DNA from: Psychrobacter sp. FME13
Lineage (GTDB): Bacteria > Pseudomonadota > Gammaproteobacteria > Pseudomonadales > Moraxellaceae
Assembly (NCBI RefSeq): GCF_014861395.1
Contig: NZ_RRYV01000008.1
Location: forward strand, 1 to 50,251
Length of the DNA stretch: 50,251 bases
Direction of reading: 5' to 3'
Of this stretch, positions 29,601 through 38,182 are shown piece after piece. Below the pieces are notes generated by a model. It was not told the DNA's origin. It worked only from the letters and a program-made list of their open reading frames with translations, and made no database searches. The position numbers and the translations under genes were made by a program. Position 1 is the stretch's first letter. Each line of letters opens with the position of its first letter.

Positions 29601-30131
29601 CAGATAGTGTTAGAAAACTGCTTTACTGACTTTGATGGTACTAAGTTTATAACTATGGGGCGCATGTCCCATGAAAAAGATCAAGCTAAGCTGATTGATG
29701 CATTCGCGGCAGTAAAAGAGCTACACCCAAACATTAGATTATTTTTGTTAGGGGATGGACCTTTAAAACAAGAGCTTATTTTAAAGATAAGTGATTTAGG
29801 CTTGGTAAAAGATGTCTATCTTTTGGGGCAAAAAGAAAATCCATTTATTTATTTGAAAAAAGCAGATTGCTTTGTCTTATCTTCAAATCATGAAGGACAG
29901 CCAATGGTTTTACTTGAAGCTTTAACTCTGGGCTTACCTGTTATTGCAACAGATATTACTGGAAATAGAGGGGTTTTAGGTAATGAGTACGGTTTACTCG
30001 TGGAAAATAGTAAAAAAGGGTTGGTAAGGGGTATGGTCGCACACATAGAAGATGGTGCACCGGAAATTAAATTTAATGCTTTTAAGTACCAAAATAACGC
30101 TTTAAATAATTTTTATTCTATTATATCTTAA
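26625..30131 (+). CDS. trimodular TPR / TagF-like glycerophosphotransferase / GT4 protein, putative capsule polymerase
   Basis: 1168 aa with three modules. Residues about 40-390 are a tandem TPR array (about nine helical repeats of the form [15 protein letters not shown]). Residues about 400-780 form a CDP-glycerol glycerophosphotransferase domain with the first catalytic-type histidine in [12 protein letters not shown] (H509), a second in FKGHH (H639/H640), and [10 protein letters not shown] (675 on) for CDP-glycerol binding. Residues about 790-1168 are a GT-B family 4 glycosyltransferase with [17 protein letters not shown] (from 1011) and the [10 protein letters not shown]-x7-E motif (1090-1098). 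The family link is to TagF-like capsule polymerases of Neisseria and Actinobacillus. Inference: it alternates sugar and glycerol phosphate in a polymer. GAGG lies eight bases before the ATG. The gene is strongly AT-rich, with many AGA, AGG and ATA codons. Confidence 0.85.
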   Translation: MRDIKNSVMKINKSVLSEKISNSIDKVKLNQLQGLDPTSLSFVLKATYFYRQKKYQKASVYYSKAIALQPDNAYLNFKHGMAFYKLKNWSEAHKYIKKAVELDSTNKDWKIQFNTTKKYLKNKGRLDEKELEVSIRKDPENKQLIEQYASLLFENKKYWLSQLYFKKLLDANPYSEVALFKSGLIFEKLSDYERALEYFKKVASLYTGNIVYKYHIGYCYERLENYKKAQIYYDIVEIFAHRESEVALFGVGVFHARNNQWDCATKAYESFLLESQSSNEGLFYRMGVAYERLYKWEEAANFFEKAIKSSPVINSSWCYKCGQAYEKSKQYRKAITYYEEAISRSNDYNAYTWFRLGYSLDKLALFEESSKAFKESRRRKYLHAISPKGVIKNKSQEYLSYYAEYYETLEVNEKTVLIESFLGATISGNPYAILRYMLKQNYGFKYIVIVNKDTSIPNSLKSVSNIIFINRGSDAYLRYLCTAKYLINNVSFPYYFTRKEGQVYLNTWHGTPMKALGKDIKNPFQDHANVARNFLQSTHIISQNRYTSEVLLDRYDIKNMYSGKISETGYPRVDFSLNLTQNERKQIAERAGVLLTKPIILYAPTWRGTSDSKSLDTEKLKKDLTYLSDKNYQVVFKGHHLAEELISNLNISNIVIAAKEVDTNEFLGITDILITDYSSILFDFLSLKKPVISYIYDFDDYKAERGMYLEKNEMLGDVCENIIQVKKSINKLIKEVKPNVSTAVIDKYVPYDDGNASERAVNFMFDLDDSRVWRYEKKKQLLFFSGPFIPNGISRSFLNLMSSIQESEYEVTVLINRADLLKSRQRSEEISKLPKNVRIISRVGQTPMTLEEIWVRDGFEKEYKFYSPEYEEKLVGLYKREAMRLLGDSSFDTIVNFEGYALFWVSLISQINANRKIIYQHSDKYQEWKTRFPYLEGVFRWYKYYDNIASVSKATMENNKFNLIPEFNLPENKFIYLNNTLNIEAILNGSEEQIVLENCFTDFDGTKFITMGRMSHEKDQAKLIDAFAAVKELHPNIRLFLLGDGPLKQELILKISDLGLVKDVYLLGQKENPFIYLKKADCFVLSSNHEGQPMVLLEALTLGLPVIATDITGNRGVLGNEYGLLVENSKKGLVRGMVAHIEDGAPEIKFNAFKYQNNALNNFYSIIS

Positions 30132-30150
30132 GAAAAAGGTTGTGAGTCTT

Positions 30151-31191
30151 ATGAGTGGTTTGTTAAAGATTGATTTTTATGAAGATACTGTTTTTGAAAA
30201 TTTAGATATTAATTATGATGTCGATGAGATTTATATTAACAAGTCATCTGTTGGTAAGAGTAAAGATGAGAAGCTAATACATAACTTTTTGGCAGTCGGA
30301 CGCCAAAATAATGCTGCTAAGAAATTGATTGCAGAGCTTTCTAATCATGCATTTTATCTTGTGAAACATACAAATGGCGTTTCTGTTTTCAAGAAGTTTA
30401 AAGATTCAAACGTATTTATAAACTCATTTGAAGATAAAAACATAAAATGTTGGGACGATACTTTTTATACGCTAGATGAGCCTATTTCTAAAGGTGGTAG
30501 TAAAAAAAGATTATTAGTTATATTCTCTTCTATCGCTGATCTCCCATTCAATGCTTCTATTTCTAGAAGGGTGTTTTTTAAAAACTTTAGTACCATTGCT
30601 AAATATATTCCAAAAAACACCTATATTCTTAGGATTGCTGATCTTGGAGGTGTGTTAGGTGGTTTTTACCTGAATAGTAATGCTGATTCTAATTTTGAAA
30701 ATAAAGTTCAAAACCTTATTAGAAAAGTTCAAGAAGATGAAAGTATTGCAGATGCTCAAGTTGTTTTCTACGGGGGTTCTAAGGGGGCAACTGGTGCACT
30801 ATATCATGGACTCAAAATGGGTATTAAAACGCTGGCTGTGGATCCAATAGTATCAGATGAGTTTTACATTAAGACATATAACGACTTACATTTTGTAGAA
30901 GGTGCTTTTCCTTGTTACAAACAAGAGAAATTTAGTAATTTAATGCTAGAAAATAATAATAAAAAACTTAACTTTATTAAAGTAATAACTTCACCTAACT
31001 CTGAACAGTATAGTTATATTCAAAATATAATACTTTCGAGTAATAGGACTATTAATAATTATATATTTAGTAACCCTAATATTAAAAGTCATCCAGATGT
31101 AGGTAAACAGACATTGAATTTCGCTACTGCAATGCTAAATAACCTGCTTTACGATGTATCTATGGATACAAGTTTTATATCTGAATTTTAG
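30151..31191 (+). CDS. XcbB/CpsF-like capsular polysaccharide biosynthesis protein (alpha/beta-hydrolase-like)
   Basis: 346 aa, soluble, no signal peptide. The central segment [21 protein letters not shown] looks like an alpha/beta-hydrolase nucleophile elbow (GGSKG) followed by a helix, and DPIVSDEF follows. This is the pattern I associate with XcbB/CpsF proteins of Neisseria and other capsule loci, where the biochemical role is not settled. The N-terminal 120 residues are distinct. AAAAAGG supports the ATG at 30151, and a GTG at 30142 sits too close to it. The gene begins about 20 nt after the polymerase gene, so cotranslation is likely. The family call is from memory and moderately certain. 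Confidence 0.6.
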   Translation: MSGLLKIDFYEDTVFENLDINYDVDEIYINKSSVGKSKDEKLIHNFLAVGRQNNAAKKLIAELSNHAFYLVKHTNGVSVFKKFKDSNVFINSFEDKNIKCWDDTFYTLDEPISKGGSKKRLLVIFSSIADLPFNASISRRVFFKNFSTIAKYIPKNTYILRIADLGGVLGGFYLNSNADSNFENKVQNLIRKVQEDESIADAQVVFYGGSKGATGALYHGLKMGIKTLAVDPIVSDEFYIKTYNDLHFVEGAFPCYKQEKFSNLMLENNNKKLNFIKVITSPNSEQYSYIQNIILSSNRTINNYIFSNPNIKSHPDVGKQTLNFATAMLNNLLYDVSMDTSFISEF

Positions 31192-31266
31192 TTAAAGTTC
31201 ATGTTTATCGTAAAAAATCGAGTATTCGAAATTTGTATGAAAACTTAAGCTCTATGGTATTAGTAT

Positions 31267-32460
31267 ATGTTCCCAAAAAGATGGCGTAGTCGAGAAAAGA
31301 AGTCTCAGCTAGTTCAAAGATTCGATTGGATTTTCCCAAAGAACTCTAAGAAACTAATATTGGTTGTCAAAAAAAATACTGAATTCTCAGGTAATCTTAG
31401 GGTCTGTGCTGATCTAATCTTGAAATGTGGAAAGCATAAAGTCTTCGTTTATAAAGATGACTCTATGCCTTCCTCTATTAAAATTGCTTTAAAGAAGCAA
31501 GGTATAATTGTATTAGAACCTAACAGTTGGCGTTCTTTTTATCATATCTTAACTAGTGGTACATGTGTTTTTTCTCATGTGCCAAGAGATGCTCATTTAA
31601 CTAAGAAGCATAAGGACAGAAAGATTTTAGGTTTATGGCATGGAGTAGCTTTTAAGAATATTGAAAGTCAAATGCTGTCTGTAGCTGACTCTAAGATGCA
31701 ATTAATTAAAAATAATGCCAAGTTATACGACTTATTAATTGCCTCTAGTGAAATAGACAAGCAATATATGGCAAAGTCATTTTTGGTTAATGAAGACATT
31801 ATTGACGTAATAGGATTACCAAGGTATGAGTTATTAAAATCATCTTATCTGTTTGATGAGCTTTTAGATTGGCAAAAGAAAAAGCTTAACGGTATAAAAT
31901 CTGACAGAAAATTTATACTATATGCCCCCACCTTTAGAGAAAATGGTAGTTCTGCATTTGACCAAATCGATAATAAGGAATGGTTATTATTAAATAAGTT
32001 CTTAGAAGATAATAATAGTGTTTTAGGGCTACGTCCTCACTCTTATGATAACAAGAGGCCACCTCTTATTACTGAGGATATGGATAACATAGTTTGGTTG
32101 TCACAAGAGGTTTTCACTGAGTCTAATTTAATATTACAGTTCGTTGATATATTAATAGTAGACTTCTCGAGTATTTGGATAGATTTTCTGTTGCTTGATC
32201 GTCCTATTCTAGGTTTTGCCAAAGATTTTGATCACTATTGTAATCAAGAGCGAGGTTTTGCTTATAATTTTGATGATACTTTTCCTGATATATTCGCTCA
32301 TAATTTCAAGGATCTAATACAGAGTCTTAATCAACTACTGGCAAATGATAGTCAGTTCACAGAGTATTTTCATGCTAAACATAAGTTTCATCGATACTCG
32401 TTACAAACCGACTATCTTGATACTTTGGCTGGTTCGCTGAAAAGATTAAAAATAATATAG
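31267..32460 (+). CDS. CDP-glycerol glycerophosphotransferase family protein (TagB/TagF-like)
   Basis: 397 aa, one GT-B type glycerophosphotransferase unit. It shows LGLWHGVAFKNIES (H125), DLLIASSEIDKQYM, VIGLPRYELL, ILYAPTFRENG, LGLRPHSYD (H258) and VDFSSIWIDFLLLDRPILGF (D299-S302), the same motif series as the middle module of the large upstream protein. A basic N-terminus (FPKRWRSREKK) may help membrane association. By analogy with TagB it could be the priming transferase that adds the first glycerol phosphate, with the trimodular protein doing the polymerising. That division of labour is inference. No strong ribosome site precedes the ATG. Confidence 0.82.
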   Translation: MFPKRWRSREKKSQLVQRFDWIFPKNSKKLILVVKKNTEFSGNLRVCADLILKCGKHKVFVYKDDSMPSSIKIALKKQGIIVLEPNSWRSFYHILTSGTCVFSHVPRDAHLTKKHKDRKILGLWHGVAFKNIESQMLSVADSKMQLIKNNAKLYDLLIASSEIDKQYMAKSFLVNEDIIDVIGLPRYELLKSSYLFDELLDWQKKKLNGIKSDRKFILYAPTFRENGSSAFDQIDNKEWLLLNKFLEDNNSVLGLRPHSYDNKRPPLITEDMDNIVWLSQEVFTESNLILQFVDILIVDFSSIWIDFLLLDRPILGFAKDFDHYCNQERGFAYNFDDTFPDIFAHNFKDLIQSLNQLLANDSQFTEYFHAKHKFHRYSLQTDYLDTLAGSLKRLKII

Positions 32461-32491
32461 TTTATCTAAATAGTTATTTTATGGAGTTATT

Positions 32492-33214
32492 ATGAAAATC
32501 CGTGTTTATGGAGGCTGTGTTTCCCGTGATATTTTTAATTTTAATGATTCTGAAGAGTTAAAGATAGTAGGTTACAACGCACGATCTTCTTTAGCGACGC
32601 TCTCATCTGATAACGTTGCTAAAAAGATACCTGATAAATATTATGAGGCTTTGAGATTTATCGAGTCGGACTTTCAACGAAGTATGGTTGAGTCAGATTT
32701 TAATAATAGTATTTTGGAGTCTATTAGTAATAATAACTATGATATTTTATTGATTGATTTAATGGTAGATAGACTTAACTTAGGTATGTTGGATGGTAAG
32801 TTAATTACAGTATCGGCTTCTTTTGCACTTTCAAAGATCAAGCCTGAAAGCTTTGTCAAAACTCATTCTGAGCAGTTCTTATCGGAATGGTATAAAGGGG
32901 TTGAGAATTTCCTCAGTGTGATAGATAAAACTGTAGGGCGTGAAAAAATTAAACTTAATAAGATCTATTGGGCGGATAGGGCAGCAGATGATCAGCATAC
33001 AGTTGAGATTAATAGAAGATGGGATATAGCAACACATAACAATAAGTTAGATGTTTTATACGGTTATCTTGAAAAACGTTTGCCTGCGGCAAGCATTATT
33101 GAAGTGCCAAAAGAATTATTCATAGCTAATCCTAGTCATCGATGGGGTTTAGCTCCGTTTCATTATATTGATGAGTATTATATTGCAATGGTTGATAGAC
33201 TTAAGAATGCTTAA
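32492..33214 (+). CDS. DUF6270-like protein, possible SGNH-type esterase/transferase
   Basis: 240 aa. It opens with MKIRVYGGCVSRDIFNF, a GxCVSRD block typical of a domain of unknown function found in polysaccharide loci (DUF6270, from memory). It continues with ILLIDLMVDRLNLG and a C-terminal HRWGLAPFHYIDEYY block that could hold the His of an SGNH-like catalytic set. A role in modifying the polymer, such as O-acylation or deacylation, is possible but unproven. TATGGAGTTATT gives a good ribosome site. It is the last plus-strand gene of the AT-rich island, facing the KpsC-like gene. Confidence 0.6.
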   Translation: MKIRVYGGCVSRDIFNFNDSEELKIVGYNARSSLATLSSDNVAKKIPDKYYEALRFIESDFQRSMVESDFNNSILESISNNNYDILLIDLMVDRLNLGMLDGKLITVSASFALSKIKPESFVKTHSEQFLSEWYKGVENFLSVIDKTVGREKIKLNKIYWADRAADDQHTVEINRRWDIATHNNKLDVLYGYLEKRLPAASIIEVPKELFIANPSHRWGLAPFHYIDEYYIAMVDRLKNA

Positions 33215-33237
33215 TACTTTGTTATTTAATCTTGAGA

Positions 33238-34221
33238 CTATGAAAAACTGAGAGAGTAGAGTATGTGTGTAAGATAAAAAACTTTCGAGTAATCTATTCT
33301 TTGATAAAGTATTCCATTTTGACACAGAGCTTCATAAAAAGGTCGCCCTAATACGGTGACCTTTTTGCCTCTTAACAACGCCTCAAATCCACCTAACGAG
33401 GTAATCGTATAAACATGATCGATGGTCTCTAAGGCATCGACCAAATGAATAGACTGAGTGAGAGTAAGGCAATCTAACTCGGTTAGGGTGTTAACGATAG
33501 AAGAATCATTGAGGGTCATCGGATGTGGTTTGACGATGATTTGTGCATTAGGGTTCTCGTTAATAGCTCGATTAACCACATCAAGCAGCGTAATACCAAT
33601 ACCGCCACCGTATTTTAACGAATCATCATGCGGTACTTGACCTAATACCAAAATACGTTTTTTATTCTTAATCCCATATATCGGTACGACATCGACATAA
33701 GGTTGATGATTGTATTTGCTCACGCGATGCGCAACGTAATAATCGAGCATCTCTTGTGCTAGCGCCTCATCATAGCCGTCCTGCTCAAAGTCAAAATTGG
33801 CGATTAAATCGGTCAAATCGTTTGGACGAGTGGTATCGAAGTAGGGCGCTTGGCTGTCCATTACGATAGATAATGGCGGCGCACTACTATCGTCATCAGG
33901 GCCAGAGCGAATAAAGCCATCCTCTAAAAAGAAGATATCCAGTTCTTGCTTGCGTATATAATCAATAAAATAATCAGGTGCTTTATAACCCCAGATATAA
34001 ATAACCGGATTAATACGCTTAATAAAAGGCTCCAGCCATTTATCAAAATAGTGTTGATCAAAGTGTCGTTGTATCTGAATATGAGACGCTTCAAACACCC
34101 AATCGCCCACCATGTCACGCCATGGCTGCATACCGACGACCAAGGCTAAGCGCTGTTTTGGCTGACGATAGTGTTTATAGTAGCCTGATAATAACGGCTT
34201 AATGTAAGCTTCAAATTTCAT
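33238..34221 (-). CDS. KpsC/LipB-like capsule (beta-Kdo transferase) protein, aberrant C-terminus
   Basis: 327 aa with motifs of the KpsC/KpsS capsule-synthesis family, which builds the Kdo linker on phosphatidylglycerol: YIWGYKAPDYF, FFLEDGFIRSG, ILVLGQVPHDDSLKYGGG, IIVKPHP and ITSLGGFEALLRGKKVTVLGRPFY. In the family the last motif normally runs on as GRPFYAGWG plus a further C-terminal stretch. Here it becomes FYEALCQNGILYQRID and ends about 30 residues later, so the protein looks truncated or joined to foreign sequence at about 33325. Full KpsC also has two such domains. Upstream residues look intact, with composition closer to the chromosomal background than to the island. It may be partly or wholly inactive. 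Confidence 0.7.
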   Translation of the reverse strand: MKFEAYIKPLLSGYYKHYRQPKQRLALVVGMQPWRDMVGDWVFEASHIQIQRHFDQHYFDKWLEPFIKRINPVIYIWGYKAPDYFIDYIRKQELDIFFLEDGFIRSGPDDDSSAPPLSIVMDSQAPYFDTTRPNDLTDLIANFDFEQDGYDEALAQEMLDYYVAHRVSKYNHQPYVDVVPIYGIKNKKRILVLGQVPHDDSLKYGGGIGITLLDVVNRAINENPNAQIIVKPHPMTLNDSSIVNTLTELDCLTLTQSIHLVDALETIDHVYTITSLGGFEALLRGKKVTVLGRPFYEALCQNGILYQRIDYSKVFYLTHILYSLSFS

Positions 34222-34422
34222 AAGATAATTAACAGCTATGGTTGGTAGCGTATCAGGATGGATAAAGCCTGCTTTAACGATAATAAGACAAATATGATGG
34301 CGTAAAGCAGCTTGCTATAGCAATATGGACGTATTTACGTTGGCAATGTTTTATCGTTCCCAGTATAGTTGCATTTACGAGTAAAAACGAATAACTAATT
34401 CATAAAGTAACGGATAGATGTT

Positions 34423-35511
34423 ATGAAAAATCAAATATTAGTTACTGGCGGTGCTGGATATATTGGTACACATACCTGTATCGCCTTGCATGAAGCTGGC
34501 TATGAGATTGTAATTTACGACAACTTATCTAATAGTAGCCGTGAAGCGATTGACCGTGTCTCTACTCTTATTGGTCAGCCTATTGAGTTTATCGAAGGCG
34601 ATATTCGCGATGCTGAATCACTTAGACAAGTGTTTTTATCTCATCAGTTCTTCGGTGTCATTCATTTTGCAGGATTAAAGGCCGTTGGTGAATCTGTTGC
34701 CAAGCCACTGCTATACTACAATAACAACGTCAGTGGTACCATTACCTTGCTAGAAGTGATGGCTGAGTATGATGTCAAAAACTTTGTTTTTTCGTCTTCT
34801 GCAACGGTTTATGGTGACCCTGAAACGTTACCCATCCATGAGCTGTCAAAGCGCTCTTGTACCAACCCGTATGGACAAAGTAAACTGGCAGTTGAGTACA
34901 TATTAGAGGACTTGGCCATATCGGATAAAAGTTGGAATCTGATTGCTTTGAGGTACTTTAATCCTGTAGGGGCGCATCCATCAGGGCAGATTGGCGAAGA
35001 CCCTAATGACATTCCGAATAACCTGATGCCTTATATTTCTCAAGTGGCCGTCGGCAAACTTGATAAGCTCAGTATCTTTGGTAATGATTACCCTACCGTA
35101 GATGGAACAGGTGTCCGTGACTTTATTCATGTCACTGATTTGGCGCAAGGTCATGTGGCGGCATTGAGTTATTTAGAGCAGCAAATATCTCCAGAAGAGA
35201 ATTGTTTGAATACAGCTATTGCAAAGCAAACCAGTGCAAAATCTGGTTCAGTTGGTTTTTTACCGATTAACTTAGGCACTGGTAAAGGTACTTCTGTTTT
35301 AGAATTGGTTACCGCATTTGCTGAAGTTTCTAAACAGCCGATTGCTTATCAATTCGTTGAACGTCGTACTGGTGATATTGCTAGTTGTTATGCCAGTGCT
35401 GATAAAGCGCAAGCATTATTGGGGTGGCAAGCTAAGCTATCTATCACCGACATGTGTCAAGATACTTGGCGATGGCAAAATATGAACCCAAATGGTTATC
35501 AGGCCTCTTGA
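34423..35511 (+). CDS. galE: UDP-glucose 4-epimerase, copy 2
   Basis: 362 aa and full-length, with the same motifs as copy 1: TGGAGYIGTHT, SSSATVYGDPETLP, NPYGQSK and GTGVRDFIHVTDLA. It differs by an insertion of about 22 residues after ALSYLEQQIS (PEENCLNTAIAKQTSAKSGS) where copy 1 has a short loop. A 213-bp tract (34570-34782) is identical to copy 1. It leads the galU-pgi block and closes the island bounded by the two direct galE copies. Either copy could supply UDP-galactose, and an epimerase for UDP-GlcNAc/GalNAc cannot be excluded. Confidence 0.94.
   Translation: MKNQILVTGGAGYIGTHTCIALHEAGYEIVIYDNLSNSSREAIDRVSTLIGQPIEFIEGDIRDAESLRQVFLSHQFFGVIHFAGLKAVGESVAKPLLYYNNNVSGTITLLEVMAEYDVKNFVFSSSATVYGDPETLPIHELSKRSCTNPYGQSKLAVEYILEDLAISDKSWNLIALRYFNPVGAHPSGQIGEDPNDIPNNLMPYISQVAVGKLDKLSIFGNDYPTVDGTGVRDFIHVTDLAQGHVAALSYLEQQISPEENCLNTAIAKQTSAKSGSVGFLPINLGTGKGTSVLELVTAFAEVSKQPIAYQFVERRTGDIASCYASADKAQALLGWQAKLSITDMCQDTWRWQNMNPNGYQAS
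34570..34782 (+). repeat. galE: 213-bp tract identical to galE copy 1
   Basis: Identical to 25207-25419 in direct orientation. Together the two tracts bound the 9.36-kb interval with the CDP-glycerol polysaccharide genes. Confidence 0.9.
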
Positions 35512-35594
35512 TTTTTATCGAGTCATGGTTGTCTCGCTATGTTTAATTATGGTCATCTTTATACTACCTTTACTTTTAATACAGTTTGAATATT

Positions 35595-36476
35595 ATGAAA
35601 AAAATCACTCACGCCGTTATCCCTGTCGCAGGCTTTGGTACACGTATGCTGCCGCTGTCTAAGTCTGTGCCAAAAGAGCTATTACCACTTGGCAATCGTC
35701 CTGCCATTCACTACGTAGTCGAAGAGGCCATCGCTGCAGGTATTAAGCATATTGTCTTGGTCGGTCATGCGCAAAAAAGCGCGATAGAAAACTACTTTGA
35801 TACCAATGCTGAGCTAGACAATCAACTACGTGCTAAAGGCAAAGATACGCTTGCTGACAGCCTAAACTGGCTACCCGAAGGTGTGACGGTATCGATGATA
35901 CGTCAGGGTAAACCATTGGGGTTGGGTCATGCAGTATTGGCAGCGCGTCCTGTCATTGGTGATAATGATTTTGCCGTATTACTACCAGATGTGGTGTTAG
36001 ATCCCTTTACCGGTGATATGACTACTGATAACTTAGCGTTTATGATTGACGCTTTTAACCAAGACAAGCATTCACAGATATTGGTCGATAAAGTTGCAGA
36101 CGAAGATGTTCATAAGTACGGCATTGCTAAGTTGAGTGACTCGAGTGAAATAAATAATGAGGCAGGTGGTAACGATGGTAATGCCAGCTTTAAAGTGGCT
36201 GGATTTGTAGAAAAGCCCAATTTAGCCGATGCGCCATCGCGATTGGCCGTCGTTGGTCGTTATGTCTTTAGTAATCAAATCTTTGATTACTTGAGCAAGA
36301 CCAAAGCTTCAGTTGGTGGTGAGATTCAACTGACCGATGCCATTGATGCCTTGATTAGTGAGTATGGAGTCAATGTCACAACCATGCGTGGTAAGAGCTA
36401 TGATGCCGGTGATATGCGCTCTTATATGCAGGCGTTTATCTATTTTGCGCAGCAGCAATTAGTAGATGATGAGTAG
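35595..36476 (+). CDS. galU: UTP-glucose-1-phosphate uridylyltransferase
   Basis: Makes UDP-glucose, the precursor for GalE and surface polysaccharides. 293 aa from the ATG at 35595. An in-frame TTG at 35586 is a possible earlier start. The nucleotide-binding loop VIPVAGFGTRMLPLSKSVPKELLPL, the DFAVLLPDVVLDPF metal region, VEKP and GEIQLTDAIDALI are all present. Oddity: a small Asn/Gly/Asp-rich insertion (SSEINNEAGGNDGN) in a surface loop. pgi starts 3 nt after its stop, so the two are translationally linked. Confidence 0.96.
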   Translation: MKKITHAVIPVAGFGTRMLPLSKSVPKELLPLGNRPAIHYVVEEAIAAGIKHIVLVGHAQKSAIENYFDTNAELDNQLRAKGKDTLADSLNWLPEGVTVSMIRQGKPLGLGHAVLAARPVIGDNDFAVLLPDVVLDPFTGDMTTDNLAFMIDAFNQDKHSQILVDKVADEDVHKYGIAKLSDSSEINNEAGGNDGNASFKVAGFVEKPNLADAPSRLAVVGRYVFSNQIFDYLSKTKASVGGEIQLTDAIDALISEYGVNVTTMRGKSYDAGDMRSYMQAFIYFAQQQLVDDE

Positions 36477-36479
36477 CTG

Positions 36480-38141
36480 ATGGATGAGATAAAGAACAAC
36501 ACCGCCTACAACAATGCTCGTAGCTCTCACTATTGGCAGCAATTGCAATCGCTTGCCAAACAGCCATGGTCACTGGCAGCTTTGTTTGCACAAGATGACA
36601 GTCGTGCAACGCGCTTTAGCATGCAAGCTGGAGCGCTATATATGGACTATAGCAAGCAATGTATTGACGAGCAGGTACTGGCAAGTCTTTTGCAGTTAGC
36701 AGAAAGCTGTGAATTGTCCACACGAATTGATGCACTGATGCAAGGTGCGATGGTCAATACCAGCGAGGAGCGTGCTGCCTTGCATACAGCACTACGATTG
36801 CCAGAGTCTGCCAAACTAGACGTTGATGGGCAAAATGTCGTCGCTGATGTGCATGATAGTCTGTCGCAAGTAGCACGTTTATCTGAACGTGTCCGTAGTG
36901 GTACATGGCGCGGATTTTCTGGTCAAGCCATCACGGATGTGGTTAATATTGGCGTTGGTGGCTCTGACCTTGGGCCACTGATGGCGACGACGGCACTGGA
37001 TGAGTGGGCAGATACCGACATTGAAGTACATTTCGTCTCTAATATGGACGGTACTCAGCTTGATAACTTGCTCAAGCACCTCAATCCTGAGACCACCTTG
37101 TTTATTATTTCATCTAAATCCTTTGGTACGGTTGATACGTTATCTAATGCTAAGACAGCATTGTCATGGCTGCTTGCCACTGCCAAGCTGCGCGCGGGCA
37201 CTGAAGATAGTGTGCTACGTCGCCACTTTATTGGTATTTCGACCAATAGTGAGAAAATGGGTGCGTGGGGTATTCATCCTGAAAACCAGTTACAGTTTTG
37301 GGAATGGGTCGGCGGTCGTTTTTCCTTATGGTCGGCGATTGGGCTAGCGATTGCTATACGTATAGGTATGTCTGGGTTTAAAGCGCTATTGGCTGGCGCT
37401 CATAGTATGGATGAGCATTTTTCTCAAGCTGACTTTTCAGAGAACTTACCAGTGTTATTAGGGCTGCTGGCAGTATGGAACAGTACGTTTTTACAAGTAA
37501 ATGCGCATACGGTACTGCCTTATGATGGTCGTCTCAGCTATTTGCCAAGTTACTTAACTCAGCTAGAAATGGAAAGTAATGGTAAGTCCGTCACTCAACA
37601 TGGCGAGCGTATTGATTACGATACTTGCCCGATTTTGTGGGGTGAAATTGGCTCAAATGCGCAGCATGCATTTTATCAATTATTGCATCAAGGTACGCAG
37701 CAGGTCTCTTGTGATTTCATTGCTTGTGTACGCCGTTATAGTGACGAAACAAAAAAATCATCGTTACAACAGCAGCATGAGCTGTCTTTAGCCAATTGTT
37801 TGGCACAAAGTCGGGTATTGGCGTTTGGTAATGCCGCTGTTGCGGATACCAACACGGTCTCTGATGCAGACAAATACAAATACTACCGTGGTAACCAACC
37901 GTCAACCACTTTGCTGATGGATGAACTCACACCGCATAGTTTGGGCGCACTGATCGCTCTCTATGAGCATAAAGTCTATGTCATGGCCAGTATCTGGGAT
38001 ATCAACCCTTTTGATCAATGGGGTGTTGAGATGGGTAAGCAAATGGCAGAGTCGGTGCATCACGCTATGCAACAAGAGATTACTGGTCAGTTTGATACTT
38101 CTACTGACCAGTTACTGCATCATATCAAACAGATGTCTTGA
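36480..38141 (+). CDS. pgi: glucose-6-phosphate isomerase
   Basis: Interconverts glucose 6-phosphate and fructose 6-phosphate. 553 aa, typical of the large bacterial form. It shows VNIGVGGSDLGPLMAT, ISSKSFGTVDTLSNA (sugar-phosphate loop), WEWVGGRFSLWSAIGL, the HAFYQLLHQGTQ histidine region, and WDINPFDQWGVEMGK with the catalytic lysine. Its position after galU parallels the gpi gene in Acinetobacter K loci. The next gene follows after about 40 nt in the same direction. Confidence 0.97.
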   Translation: MDEIKNNTAYNNARSSHYWQQLQSLAKQPWSLAALFAQDDSRATRFSMQAGALYMDYSKQCIDEQVLASLLQLAESCELSTRIDALMQGAMVNTSEERAALHTALRLPESAKLDVDGQNVVADVHDSLSQVARLSERVRSGTWRGFSGQAITDVVNIGVGGSDLGPLMATTALDEWADTDIEVHFVSNMDGTQLDNLLKHLNPETTLFIISSKSFGTVDTLSNAKTALSWLLATAKLRAGTEDSVLRRHFIGISTNSEKMGAWGIHPENQLQFWEWVGGRFSLWSAIGLAIAIRIGMSGFKALLAGAHSMDEHFSQADFSENLPVLLGLLAVWNSTFLQVNAHTVLPYDGRLSYLPSYLTQLEMESNGKSVTQHGERIDYDTCPILWGEIGSNAQHAFYQLLHQGTQQVSCDFIACVRRYSDETKKSSLQQQHELSLANCLAQSRVLAFGNAAVADTNTVSDADKYKYYRGNQPSTTLLMDELTPHSLGALIALYEHKVYVMASIWDINPFDQWGVEMGKQMAESVHHAMQQEITGQFDTSTDQLLHHIKQMS

Positions 38142-38182
38142 TGGTTCTGAGGATACGACAATGAAGCTAAAAAGGTAAGCTT

